A stretch of 51,992 nt of DNA from Candidatus Nanoarchaeia archaeon (GTDB lineage: Archaea > Nanobdellota > Nanobdellia > Woesearchaeales > SKIA01). The DNA is taken from positions 1 to 51,992 of the forward strand of contig JANQNG010000046.1 of assembly GCA_028279685.1 (NCBI GenBank). The letters are read 5' to 3'. Below the pieces are notes generated by a model. The model saw only the letters and a program-made list of their open reading frames with translations, was not told where the DNA came from and made no database searches. The position numbers and the translations under genes were made by a program. Of the stretch, positions 16,373-25,662 are shown piece after piece; position 1 is the first letter of the stretch; each line of letters opens with the position of its first letter.

Positions 16373-17470
16373 TCACAGAAATAAATTACTTGCATGTCTT
16401 AATGCGTTAACTTGTGTTGTTTTAGCTATATGTGCAAGAATCCTTCTACTGTATTTCTCTTTCTGTTGATATGAAGATGAAATGATTTTTGATTTCTTTC
16501 TCTGGCGCAGAGCATAATACCATGTGCTTCTCACAGCGAACCAAAATCGTGCATAATCAATATGTTCCTGTATAGAAGGAACTAAAGCATACTTTTTATA
16601 TATTTTTTCAGGTTGTTCAAGAGACTCAATAATTTGCACCTGTTCTCTTGCTGGAAACGTAAGTTCTCGAAATCTCAGATCATAACCTGCAAGTTCAGCA
16701 CCATTACTTGTATCTGAGATAAATACGTTGGTATTCTTGAATGTTCTATCAAAAAACGGAATAGTAGTGTGTTCAGAATAATAAGGAACTAGTAAATTAA
16801 CCAACAACTTTACTTTATTCTGAACTTCTTTGCTATTGTTTTCTTGAAATATCAATTCAGCACTTTCTTTCAATTTATGAGCGCTATCTTCCTTCGGAAA
16901 AAGATCATTGAACGAATTTATAGGATAATAAATTTCCTGATATTTTTTGAACTCATTAAGAAGCCCTTCAGTCGAATCATATAGTCTTCTAATAAAAGAA
17001 AGGTGTTGTTCTATGATTGATTCTTTACATTTAAGAGACTCTCCTCTCATAACATTGCTGAATTTATCTCCTGGAGCTCCTTCAATAAAAAGAAGATTAT
17101 TCAGACAAAGGCTATTGCAGAGTCTCTCATTCTTTGAAGCAGCATGATGATTAAGATAGCGAATACCAAGTTCAGCCATTTCTGCTTGATAAGGCATTCC
17201 AAAACGTTTCAGATAGATTCTTTTTTCTTCCTCCTTAAGTAAAATCGTTTTTTCTGCTCCAGTGCTCAATCCAGAAATAGTCTGCACAAAGAGATCCTTT
17301 TCACGAAGCATCTTTTCAGCTAACGTCTCAAAATTCTTGCGCTCAGAGCTCTTCTCTTCTTCAAATATATCTTCAATAACGCTATCTTCATAGTCTTTAG
17401 CACTTAATACAGTGAAGAGATCTATGAATTCAAGCAATAAGCTTCTCTGCTGATCTGTTATTTCAATCAT
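16373..17470 (-). CDS. Unknown helical protein next to kinase operon
   Basis: A 365-residue, mostly helical and highly charged soluble protein. I see no known catalytic motif, signal peptide or membrane segment. The C-terminus is basic (RQRKKSKIISS, then RRILAHIAKTTQ). GTATATAAA lies only four bases before the ATG, too close for a standard start, so an earlier promoter or a later start is possible. It lies on the same strand as the kinase operon but is separated from it by the Trp-rich gene on the opposite strand. A functional link to the kinase is possible but not shown. Confidence 0.6.
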   Translation of the reverse strand: MIEITDQQRSLLLEFIDLFTVLSAKDYEDSVIEDIFEEEKSSERKNFETLAEKMLREKDLFVQTISGLSTGAEKTILLKEEEKRIYLKRFGMPYQAEMAELGIRYLNHHAASKNERLCNSLCLNNLLFIEGAPGDKFSNVMRGESLKCKESIIEQHLSFIRRLYDSTEGLLNEFKKYQEIYYPINSFNDLFPKEDSAHKLKESAELIFQENNSKEVQNKVKLLVNLLVPYYSEHTTIPFFDRTFKNTNVFISDTSNGAELAGYDLRFRELTFPAREQVQIIESLEQPEKIYKKYALVPSIQEHIDYARFWFAVRSTWYYALRQRKKSKIISSSYQQKEKYSRRILAHIAKTTQVNALRHASNLFL

Positions 17471-17527
17471 TTTTATATACCATCCCTATATTCTCAATAG
17501 TTTATCCCGAAAAACTTCTTCTTTTTT

Positions 17528-17556
17528 ATCACCTTTCGTTGACGAAAGGAGGTGAT
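17528..17556 (+). promoter_or_regulatory. Hairpin that can mask the ribosome site
   Basis: CCTTTCGT-TG-ACGAAAGG (17532-17549) is a perfect 8-base stem. Alternatively ATCACC (17528-17533) can pair with GGTGAT (17551-17556). Both fold the GGAGGTGA ribosome site into stem, directly before the GTG start. This looks like a translational switch or an RNA thermometer. Confidence 0.6.
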
Positions 17557-17559
17557 TTT

Positions 17560-17871
17560 GTGAAAAAACTAATTTCTGCATTAGTGGTAAGTGCTTTATT
17601 GATATTATCTACAATAATGGTATCTGCGGGTGGCTCTCCTCTTGAAGGGAAAGGAAAATGGATAGCTTATCCTGACTGCTACTGGCTCTCCAATTCAGAC
17701 AGCGAATGGTATCCTGATTCGAAATGGTATCTGCATAGCGATGATTCCTGGACGAAAAACTATTACAAGTCATATTGGTCTCCGACCACAACATGTGAGT
17801 ACGACCCAGACCCTTGTGATCCCTCGAATCCTGATCCTCCACCAGAATGTGGTGAGCTTGAAGGATCATAG
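17560..17871 (+). CDS. Small secreted Trp/Tyr-rich protein
   Basis: A 103-residue exported protein. The start is the GTG at 17560, fixed by GGAGGTGA five to eight bases upstream. A clear signal peptide (basic MKKLIS, hydrophobic core, then AGG) ends near residue 24. The mature chain is short, with repeated W/Y plus D/S units (YWLSNSDSEWY, SKWYLHSDDSW) and a C-terminal tail rich in Asp, Pro and paired Cys. This suggests a surface or carbohydrate-binding peptide held by disulfides. I do not recognise the family. It runs opposite to the flanking kinase operon. Confidence 0.7.
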   Translation: MKKLISALVVSALLILSTIMVSAGGSPLEGKGKWIAYPDCYWLSNSDSEWYPDSKWYLHSDDSWTKNYYKSYWSPTTTCEYDPDPCDPSNPDPPPECGELEGS

Positions 17872-20319
17872 TATCTCCTCTCTTTTTTTCTTTTCTAATG
17901 CTGAAAGTGCCTTCAAAGCATAATAATCTGTCATAATAGTTGAAACAGGATCGCTATTCCACATTTTCCCTTCATATAGGATTCCAGGATATTTCTTGTC
18001 TGTTCTAATATTACTGACAAAATACTGCAGAACATCATTGAATTTGTTCTCATTGATTGCATATTCTGGAAGAATATCTCTAGCTCTTTCTACATTGTTG
18101 ATAAACATTCCTAATGCAAGCATATTCTCTCTTTTTTCCCGAGAAAATACTAATGAATCATTTTCCCATAACACTTCTTCAGGAAAATAACCATGCTGTT
18201 CAAACGTTTGAAAAGAGAAATCAATCGCTCTCTTAAGATAGTCTGGAATAATCCCTGTTTTTGCGACATACTCTAATGAGAACTCCACCAGCTGTTCATG
18301 AACAAACATGCTTGTTGATCTTTTTGTAGCATCTTTTTGCAATCCCCAATTGACATCCCCAGCAGAGAAATAATTGAAATAGAATTCAGGATCGAAGGAT
18401 ACTGTATCAACAAGCGCTTCACTATAGTTAGATCCATCAAATCGAAAGATATGTTCCTCAACAAAATCTGCATGATTTCGCATTCTCTGAACATCAAAAT
18501 ATCCTGAATGTAATAATGCAATAGCAACAGGATTCGCTACAGGAGTGAACACAAAATATCCTTCGTTTTCTCCTTCTGGAATAGTTTTTTGACCATCTTT
18601 ATTCAGTATTGCCTTGTAATTTTTCGCAGATGTATAAAATCCTATATCCTGAGAACCCACATATCTATTTTCTAAAAAAACATCTATAGCATAATTATAC
18701 GCATCCTTAATATTTTCATAAATACTACTATCCCTAAAACATTCTCTTAGATTTCCTTCACATATTGCCTCAAAAGCGACAATCACCCTATTCGGAGTAA
18801 TTTTTCTAGAGTATCTCGCATTTTTCAACATATGCTTAAGTTCTGTTTCAATCTCTGCGAGCAATTCTTCATTTCCTGTCTCTTTGAAGAGAAGCGTCTT
18901 ATACGCAATATCATATCCATCAGTAAATGAAGCACCACTACTCTCTTTGAGTGTGTATTTCTTTCCATCAAAAGATACTCCTTTAACGAACTCATCTTCC
19001 TTGAACGTAATCACATTAACTTCTTTTTCTTCTGCTATTCTTGATCTGAACTCTTGCCAATCTTCAGCAGCAACTAGACGATCTAATCCGAGACGGTGCT
19101 TGATTTTATGTTTCATAAATGCTGCACTAGAAAAATAGTCTTGGACAAAATATCCTCCTGTCAAGAAACCAAAGACAATGATGGGCGTACTTATCTTTCT
19201 CGCAACTCGGTTCGCATTCTGTATCATCAGATCATAATCATACGCTTTCCTTATCTTATGAAATGATATCTCTTCATCCAACTGAAGTGAAGCCTCAATA
19301 TTCAATGAAAGCTTCTTGAACCTCTTTCTCTTCAGGATCCTTTTTCTTCCACTACGTTCAAACATCTCTTGAGCAATCATCAAAGACCATATCTCAGAAT
19401 GAAGTACATTATTAATAGCACGCGCAGTATCAAGATAAGGATGATCCTTCATCACAGACAAACCGAATGCATAGATATCATTCTCCTGAAGGGGAGGGGG
19501 AATCTCATCTTTATGAATTTGCGTATCCTCCAACTGATGTGCAAGATCCTGAACAATAGTATCAAGAAGAGCATGTGAAACAGGAATATTCGGCTGCTGT
19601 TCTAATGCATTCACTACATTATCCACTGTTCCTTTTTTGAAGACTGGGACACTCGCTCCTTGTGAAATCGCATAAAGCATAAGTTCCTCTTTTCGCATAT
19701 ACGGCAAAGTCCCAAATGTTCTGCTGTACTCCTTGATTCCTTGCATGAATCCAGCCCCGAAGTCTATCACATAGGGATTTTCTAAAGTATACTCATAAGG
19801 ATTGTTGAGAATAAGGACAATATTTCTAGGTTTAATATCATTCACAATAACGCCTTTTTCATGGATAATGGCATATCGTTCCGAAAGCTTTCCTGCAAGC
19901 ATAAGTAAATCATCATCAGAGAATTTGTGCTTTTTAAGAATCTGTGCAAGATTAAACACCATTCCTTGGAAATCTTCTTTCTTTTTGATATGAATATCAT
20001 GGAATCCTGGAATACTCTCTGTGAAATAAGAGGCAAATCCTCCATTCTCCTCAGGGCGATCAATCACGGTAGGAACTATCGGTATATTATTTTTAGTAAC
20101 TGATTTCTCAAGTTCAAGAAGAATACGCATCTCACGTTGAAGATTGTCTCTTGGGGAGCCTCTTGTATTTGTTGATACCTCAAAGAAATCTTGCTCTCTT
20201 TGGGAAGATTCCTGATCATATTTCAGAATCTCTACCCTTCCTTCCACCGCTTTATTGCGGACAACATACGCGTTCCCCAGATCATGAATGATCTCATATT
20301 TTTTTGAGATGTCTCTCAT
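17866..20319 (-). CDS. Ser/Thr protein kinase with membrane segment and C-terminal toroid-like domain
   Basis: A protein of 817 residues in three parts. Residues 1-300 form a protein kinase: Lys33 in EILKYD, catalytic loop VNDIKPRN with Asp161, Lys163 and Asn166 (the usual HRD reads VND), DFG at 186-188, GTLPYM, and DIYAFG of helix F. A single hydrophobic segment lies at about 376-396. The last 420 residues are helical with repeats such as TDGYDIAYKTLL and STIMTDYYALKALSALEK, like an alpha/alpha toroid of glycosidase or cyclase type. I chose the ATG at 20317-20319, which overlaps the PhoU-like stop (ATGA) and shows coupling. If the toroid is outside the cell this is a receptor-like kinase; topology is uncertain. 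Confidence 0.75.
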   Translation of the reverse strand: MRDISKKYEIIHDLGNAYVVRNKAVEGRVEILKYDQESSQREQDFFEVSTNTRGSPRDNLQREMRILLELEKSVTKNNIPIVPTVIDRPEENGGFASYFTESIPGFHDIHIKKKEDFQGMVFNLAQILKKHKFSDDDLLMLAGKLSERYAIIHEKGVIVNDIKPRNIVLILNNPYEYTLENPYVIDFGAGFMQGIKEYSRTFGTLPYMRKEELMLYAISQGASVPVFKKGTVDNVVNALEQQPNIPVSHALLDTIVQDLAHQLEDTQIHKDEIPPPLQENDIYAFGLSVMKDHPYLDTARAINNVLHSEIWSLMIAQEMFERSGRKRILKRKRFKKLSLNIEASLQLDEEISFHKIRKAYDYDLMIQNANRVARKISTPIIVFGFLTGGYFVQDYFSSAAFMKHKIKHRLGLDRLVAAEDWQEFRSRIAEEKEVNVITFKEDEFVKGVSFDGKKYTLKESSGASFTDGYDIAYKTLLFKETGNEELLAEIETELKHMLKNARYSRKITPNRVIVAFEAICEGNLRECFRDSSIYENIKDAYNYAIDVFLENRYVGSQDIGFYTSAKNYKAILNKDGQKTIPEGENEGYFVFTPVANPVAIALLHSGYFDVQRMRNHADFVEEHIFRFDGSNYSEALVDTVSFDPEFYFNYFSAGDVNWGLQKDATKRSTSMFVHEQLVEFSLEYVAKTGIIPDYLKRAIDFSFQTFEQHGYFPEEVLWENDSLVFSREKRENMLALGMFINNVERARDILPEYAINENKFNDVLQYFVSNIRTDKKYPGILYEGKMWNSDPVSTIMTDYYALKALSALEKKKREEIL

Positions 20320-21218
20320 ATAAAAGCCACCATAAAAGAGCTTAAGCAATCAACAAGATATTTTCTGATGAGACGATAGAAAAAGAGAAAATCAGGATCG
20401 TCTATCGAAGGAAAAGGCATTTCTCTCTCCTGTATAATCATCTCATTGATTTTCTTGAGGTTAAAATTCTTGAAGATGTTGAAAAAAAGAATGAATAATT
20501 CATTGATATTTTTGAATCCCTCAAGATCCTTAGTTGTAGGTTTTAACTTAAGCTCAGCGACTCTTTTGAAAATTTCCTTGTAACAGTCGCCAATTTTTTC
20601 AAGGTAGCTGCAGAATACATAAAATGAAGTGCTATCCGCGTCTTTAGGATTAACGTTAATCATTCTTCTGCAAACATCTGCATAATCATTTATTATCTTG
20701 TCTCTAGAAGAAAGCTCTGCAACTTCTTTCCATTGCTGTTTTTTCCAGAGATCTCTAAAATCATCATTCATACGATAAAGCTCTTTCATAAGAGCAACAA
20801 TCTGTTCATGAAGCTTTGTCTCTGAAACCTTACCTGGGAGTGTTAGCACCACTTCATTATTTTTGTGTGCCTTCTTAATGAGTTCATCGTCCTTTTCATA
20901 GAGCTCCAATTTCTTGTTTCTAATGATTCTTCTTACTTCTTTATGCTTTTCCTCTTCATCACAGTGAATCGTAATGATTTCATATCCTTTTTTGTAACAT
21001 GCTCCAATAAGCTTATCAATAAGACTTGTATCTACTCCTTTCAGATCAATTGTGCATTCTTTTGGCTCAAGATGTCTGCCAGCATGCAGAATAAGTGAAT
21101 CCCCTTCTTCAGTGACGTTAATCTTATCTCCCTTCCCCAAACCATATTTCTTCAACCACTCCTTGGGAAGCGTAATACACCAACTGGCGTTTCCAAACAT
21201 CACAATGCTGCGCTCCAT
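20316..21218 (-). CDS. AbrB-PhoU domain protein
   Basis: A 300-residue protein. Residues about 1-45 form an AbrB/SpoVT-type swapped-hairpin DNA-binding domain (ITLPKEWLKKYGLGKGDKIN). The rest is helical and matches archaeal PhoU-like proteins, with one or two three-helix bundles. PhoU proteins report on phosphate uptake; the archaeal AbrB fusions are thought to be regulators. The stop codon overlaps the start of the kinase gene, so the two are made together. No Pst transporter is present here. Phosphate or stress signalling to the kinase is inferred. Confidence 0.85.
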   Translation of the reverse strand: MERSIVMFGNASWCITLPKEWLKKYGLGKGDKINVTEEGDSLILHAGRHLEPKECTIDLKGVDTSLIDKLIGACYKKGYEIITIHCDEEEKHKEVRRIIRNKKLELYEKDDELIKKAHKNNEVVLTLPGKVSETKLHEQIVALMKELYRMNDDFRDLWKKQQWKEVAELSSRDKIINDYADVCRRMINVNPKDADSTSFYVFCSYLEKIGDCYKEIFKRVAELKLKPTTKDLEGFKNINELFILFFNIFKNFNLKKINEMIIQEREMPFPSIDDPDFLFFYRLIRKYLVDCLSSFMVAFI

Positions 21219-21287
21219 AGAAACAGAATATGCCCTTGTTTTAAATAGTTAATTGTGTCTCAGAACGGGATAACCTTATTTCTGCAG

Positions 21288-21887
21288 TTATATTTGCTTA
21301 ATCACTTTCTCAAGGATATTCTCAAGCAGCTCTTCAGCCATGCTTCGAGCACTATCTGAGAAAAAAAACTGTTCTTCAGAAAGGTTGTTTTGCAGTGTAG
21401 TGAATGCTTTTTCAAAAGATATTTCTTTTCTTCTAATATCTGCTAAAAACCCCTTTTTAGTGAATCTCCAGAGCTTATCAGCATCTCTCATAACGCCCTC
21501 ATTGACTGAAAGAAACCCTTTTCTTGTATCGTGCTGTGAAACAATCTCAAGGATTTCATCAATATCTGATTGAGGACACAAAGTGTGCTCAAGTATATGT
21601 TGCGCAACAGAAACTCCTTTCCTCTGATGTTCTAATCGTAACGATCTTTTTATCTCAGGAGAAATATGTTTTCTGAAAGGAAGAAATCTTTCTTCTTCAG
21701 AAAGCTGCGACCATCCCACATCATGAAGAATAGCTGCAGGAATAACAATATGTTCATCAGCGTTTTCAGTTTCAACAAGTTGAGCAGCAAACCCGACAAC
21801 TGTTGCTACATGCCCTTCATCATCCCTTTTATCTTGGAATGGTAGAGCTAGATCCCATATTCTCTTGAAAGAGTTGCGCATGTACAT
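21288..21887 (-). CDS. HD-domain phosphohydrolase
   Basis: A protein of 199 residues with an HD-superfamily core. Metal-binding residues appear as His in DEGHVATV, His-Asp in AAILHDVGWS, and Asp in VMRDADKLWR. A His in SQHDTRKG fits the longer HD pattern. Such proteins split phosphates from nucleotides or cyclic nucleotides; the substrate is unknown. The ATG at 21885-21887 was chosen; a GTG one codon earlier and an ATG two codons later are alternatives. It stands alone, on the same strand as the PhoU-kinase operon. Confidence 0.8.
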   Translation of the reverse strand: MYMRNSFKRIWDLALPFQDKRDDEGHVATVVGFAAQLVETENADEHIVIPAAILHDVGWSQLSEEERFLPFRKHISPEIKRSLRLEHQRKGVSVAQHILEHTLCPQSDIDEILEIVSQHDTRKGFLSVNEGVMRDADKLWRFTKKGFLADIRRKEISFEKAFTTLQNNLSEEQFFFSDSARSMAEELLENILEKVIKQI

Positions 21888-21977
21888 CACTCGCTAAATG
21901 CACTAATAAGAGAGCAAAGCATATTTATATAACTTCCATCTATATCATATATACTTTTGCTTATTATTCCTAGAATA

Positions 21978-23063
21978 TTAAGGAAGCCAAGTTTTCGAAT
22001 TCTTCAATTTATCCTTTAGATAGGTGTTCATCACGTAGTTAAGGTCATATGCTGCAAATGCCTGCTGTTCAGCTCTTTTTCCCATCTTAAGTTGTAATCT
22101 AATTGCTTTTTCCCATTCTTTATGCGCTTTGACAAAAGGATCATTTTTCAAGGCATCTTTTCCCCTCTTGACATCGACATCTTTCAGAGGATGGGAAGGT
22201 AGTTTATAATCAATAATATCTTGTGGAGTCACGCCAATGAATTTTGCATTAGGTACGCAAAAAAATTGATTTGCATGAGCTGCATTGCCAGAACCTACTT
22301 TTAATGTTCTGTAGATATTCATATGTCCATAGAAATCTCCATCAGTGAAGACATAGACAGGAAGTTTTTTATTTTCACTTAAACGCTTGATGAATCTTCT
22401 TGTAGCACGAGAAGGAACTCCCTTTAATGAGACAAGAACACAATTTGCTTTCTTGTAGTATTTGTGCTTCACTAAACGTTGAAACATACCTGCAGTTTCG
22501 ATAGCAAGAATAAAATTCGCTTTTGTTTCAAATTTAAACTCTTCAACATCTGCAGGAATGTTGTACGCGCCAGAAGCAAATTTTGTACAGTCTATTTTTA
22601 CCTCTTTTCCAGTATCAGGATCTTTATCTATGATAGTTAGATTTCCTGAAACTGCTCCACCGTCTTCTTCAGGAATAAAGCCTAATTGCTCTCTCAGCAC
22701 ACCCATCATTGCTTCCATATCATCCATGCAGGTATCTGATTCTGGCTGCTCATTAAATTTAGCATCTCCCCAGTTTTTAGAAACATAATAAGCTTCTCTT
22801 TTTGTCATAATATCATTAGCAGCAATAACTTTTTTCGACTCATTCATAAGAAGCAAGGATTGCGCAAATGATTTTGATGTTGAAACAGTTAGCGTTCTCG
22901 TTTTTTCCAATCCTTTTACTTTGAAATAGCCATCTTTCTTATCATATTCTACATTATTGAGTGATCTGATTGGTGACGTTAAAGTAGGCTGCTTGCTTTT
23001 AACAATATCGTTGTAAATGTCTTTTGCAATTTTTTTTATTTTATCTGATGCAGCCTTACTCAT
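21978..23063 (-). CDS. top6A: DNA topoisomerase VI subunit A
   Basis: A 361-residue catalytic subunit of the type IIB topoisomerase. The winged-helix domain carries the DNA-cleaving Tyr in [13 protein letters not shown] (Tyr92 or Tyr93). The Toprim domain has Glu in [10 protein letters not shown] and the DxD pair in [12 protein letters not shown]. The full family length is present. Its start overlaps the subunit B stop by four bases, giving the standard B-A operon. This enzyme is typical of Archaea and supports the archaeal call; no gyrase is seen in the window. Confidence 0.97.
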   Translation of the reverse strand: MSKAASDKIKKIAKDIYNDIVKSKQPTLTSPIRSLNNVEYDKKDGYFKVKGLEKTRTLTVSTSKSFAQSLLLMNESKKVIAANDIMTKREAYYVSKNWGDAKFNEQPESDTCMDDMEAMMGVLREQLGFIPEEDGGAVSGNLTIIDKDPDTGKEVKIDCTKFASGAYNIPADVEEFKFETKANFILAIETAGMFQRLVKHKYYKKANCVLVSLKGVPSRATRRFIKRLSENKKLPVYVFTDGDFYGHMNIYRTLKVGSGNAAHANQFFCVPNAKFIGVTPQDIIDYKLPSHPLKDVDVKRGKDALKNDPFVKAHKEWEKAIRLQLKMGKRAEQQAFAAYDLNYVMNTYLKDKLKNSKTWLP

Positions 23064-24802
23064 TTTTTACCATTCCTCTTCTTCCCATTCTTTTTCTTAC
23101 CATTATTGTTACCATTTTCAGACTTTACACCATTCATCTCATCATCAATTTCTTGCTGAATCTCCTCAAGTTCTTCTTTTCCTATCTTCGCAAATTCTTC
23201 ATCAAAGTCAACATTCTTTGACGCATCAAAAGACATATCCTTTACCTCTCCTCTTTTCTTCTCAAGTAATATTTGAAGCTTCTTTGTTACTCCTGTTTCT
23301 TGGCTCTCTGTGAGTCCAAGCAATTCTTTCAATCCTTTTGCCACATAGGGAATATACTTTTCAATATAACTTCTTTTCTTAAGTTCATCTTTAACACGTC
23401 TCTTTTTAGCAGTATACCTCATTAATTTTCTTCCTGCTTCTTGAATGGCCAATTTGATTTCCTTAATAATTTCAGAATAATGCGCTAATGCTTCTTTAGC
23501 TTCTGAAGTGAATGGCACCCATACTGATGCCATATGCACAAGAACAACTGCAGGCCCTGTTGGTGTATTACTTCCTGATTGGCTCAGACCATATGATTTC
23601 CATGCAGTTTCATTCACTGATTTTGTGATAGCACAAGCACCCGGCTGAAATTGCAATGGGACTTTATTTGCAAATCTGAGTACATCAACAGTACCTTCAG
23701 CAGGAATATTTCCTCCGTACGCAATGCCACATTCTATCACGAAAGGGTTACCCCTATACACTGCTGGTCTCCGTGAAGTCGCACAGTAGAATTCTGCATT
23801 AATTTCTTTCTTCATTCCCTTCTCTACTAATGATTCTCCTATAGGGCTTAAACAATCCGTTGGAGGAGCCATTATTTTCGTTTCCTGAATACCTTTATAG
23901 AGATCTTCTGCTTGTTGCCTAGTCATATTTTGAGGTTTAAGATTAGTTGGTAATCTTGCATTCTGACAAATTTCTTTCGCAACAGGAGCTGTTACTCTCG
24001 AGAATTCATCTTTCATAAACGCTTCAAGTGTTCTTTTATCAGAGGCATGCAAAAGTTTCATAAGCATACCTAATTCCACACCATAAGGATGTGGTTTAAT
24101 CTCTTTAGGCATTATTACTTTTTCTTCCGATGCTCTTGGAAAAATAATCTGTTCTCCTTTTGGAGGTTGATAGATGAGATTAAGATGAGGATTCACAATT
24201 GCAGTTTGTTTGAGATATTCATCAACTGATTGTTTTCCCTTCATATAACTTCCTTCTAGATCAATTTCGATTTTGACACCGTGTTCTTTTCCCGTCCAGG
24301 ATATTTCTTTTTCATCACTGATCACTGCTTTATTGATTTTTGTATCAATTCTAATCTTACAAGTATAGGCAGGCTTATCTTTATGGACTTTTGCTGTTAT
24401 TTTTGCAGCTCTTCCTGTTGTTAAATTAGCATACATCACTGAAGCAGAGATACCAATACCTTGTTGGCCCCTACTTTGACTTAACTTATGGAATTTACTC
24501 CCATAAAGAAGACTACCAAAAATTTTTCCTATTTGTTTCTTTACAATACCAGGACCATTATCCTCTACAATAATTCTGAATCGATCATCTCCCATATCAG
24601 TTATATGAACGGTAATATCAGGGAGAATATTAGCTTCCTCACAAGCATCAATACTGTTGTCTACTGCTTCTTTAACCGTAGTAAGAAGTGCTTTTCTCTT
24701 GTTATCGAACCCTAGAAGATGCCTGTTCTTTTCAAAGAATTCAGCAACAGAGATTTCCTTTTGCTTCTTGGCCAATTCATCGGCCTTCGTTCCTTTAGCC
24801 AT
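23060..24802 (-). CDS. top6B: DNA topoisomerase VI subunit B
   Basis: A 580-residue GHKL ATPase subunit. The N box is in [13 protein letters not shown], the ATP lid residues in VEDNGPGI, and the [10 protein letters not shown]-like stretch reads [12 protein letters not shown] transducer domain follows, and the C-terminus is a Lys/Asn-rich tail. I chose the ATG at 24800-24802 ([11 protein letters not shown]); the extra 16 upstream codons are hydrophobic and unlike the family. It is co-transcribed with subunit A. The complex relaxes supercoils and unlinks chromosomes. Confidence 0.97.
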   Translation of the reverse strand: MAKGTKADELAKKQKEISVAEFFEKNRHLLGFDNKRKALLTTVKEAVDNSIDACEEANILPDITVHITDMGDDRFRIIVEDNGPGIVKKQIGKIFGSLLYGSKFHKLSQSRGQQGIGISASVMYANLTTGRAAKITAKVHKDKPAYTCKIRIDTKINKAVISDEKEISWTGKEHGVKIEIDLEGSYMKGKQSVDEYLKQTAIVNPHLNLIYQPPKGEQIIFPRASEEKVIMPKEIKPHPYGVELGMLMKLLHASDKRTLEAFMKDEFSRVTAPVAKEICQNARLPTNLKPQNMTRQQAEDLYKGIQETKIMAPPTDCLSPIGESLVEKGMKKEINAEFYCATSRRPAVYRGNPFVIECGIAYGGNIPAEGTVDVLRFANKVPLQFQPGACAITKSVNETAWKSYGLSQSGSNTPTGPAVVLVHMASVWVPFTSEAKEALAHYSEIIKEIKLAIQEAGRKLMRYTAKKRRVKDELKKRSYIEKYIPYVAKGLKELLGLTESQETGVTKKLQILLEKKRGEVKDMSFDASKNVDFDEEFAKIGKEELEEIQQEIDDEMNGVKSENGNNNGKKKNGKKRNGKK

Positions 24803-24998
24803 ATAAACACCAACCATGAATAGCATCAGTCCTGCAAAGATGCTATTCATTAAAACGGTCTAAAACTGCCTAATATTGCCTATAGAGGAACTTCATTTAT
24901 AAATCTTTTGGTCTTTCGGGAAGAAAGAATAAGATATGCTTTTTACAACCCACCCAAGCAAAATGTGGCGGAACTGATAAACAGTATAATTAGCATTA

Positions 24999-25532
24999 CT
25001 AAAGCCTATCAAGCGCTCTTTCTCCAGCATATATCTTGTTTGTAGAAAGATATTTCTTGAATTCTAATTCAGCAGGGTCTTTTCTTGAGTTGATTAGTCT
25101 ACTCGCCATATATCCAGCAATAATTCCATAAGCAACTGCAACAATAGGATTTCTAGTCACCCCACAAAATACCAAACCCCCAACGATCCCCCAAAAAAAT
25201 GGATTATGATAGACTTTTGATTGTTTAGGCTCTTCTTTTTTCTCAAGGCAATCTTTGTAATTATTAAGCATTCCTTCTAGCACTGTCCTTTGATCATTTT
25301 CATTCATATCTCCAGGAATATCTCCGTGCTCAAGCTTCTCCTGCTTCAATAACAATTCACACTTATCGTTGAGATAAACAGCAGTCCCAACTTTCTTGCC
25401 CATTCTGAAATAGACTGTCCAACTTTCACCACCGACACCAATACTGAATTTCTCGTCATATTCTTTAGTTTCCATCTCTTTAATTATTTCACCGAGACTA
25501 GCTTCTTGCACCTGTAAAATATCTTCTAACAT
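24999..25532 (-). CDS. Unknown membrane protein with glycine-rich helices
   Basis: A 177-residue protein. The first 115 residues are soluble and acidic. Two hydrophobic helices at about 115-155 are rich in Gly and Ala (GIVGGLVFCG, then AYGIIAGYMAS), like glycine-zipper hairpins. A short charged tail ends the protein. No signal peptide. I do not recognise a family. It stands alone between Lhr and topoisomerase VI. The hairpin suggests membrane association with the N-terminal domain in the cytoplasm. Confidence 0.6.
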   Translation of the reverse strand: MLEDILQVQEASLGEIIKEMETKEYDEKFSIGVGGESWTVYFRMGKKVGTAVYLNDKCELLLKQEKLEHGDIPGDMNENDQRTVLEGMLNNYKDCLEKKEEPKQSKVYHNPFFWGIVGGLVFCGVTRNPIVAVAYGIIAGYMASRLINSRKDPAELEFKKYLSTNKIYAGERALDRL

Positions 25533-25662
25533 CGTGATCGAGAGAACTCAATAATCGTATTTAAAGATTTCCAATACATCCCTCTGATAGTAGCCACAAT
25601 TTCTCCAAGAAAAGTATTTGATTATATTACAACAAAGTTCCTATCTACATATATAAAATTTG

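Noticed and set aside
20645-20662. GATTAACGTTAATC as a fourth redox operator
   Set aside because: It lies inside the AbrB-PhoU coding sequence and lacks the 4-base centre of the other sites.
24803-24850. Upstream start for topoisomerase VI subunit B
   Set aside because: The added 16 residues are hydrophobic and unlike the family; the ATG at 24802 gives the normal N-terminus.
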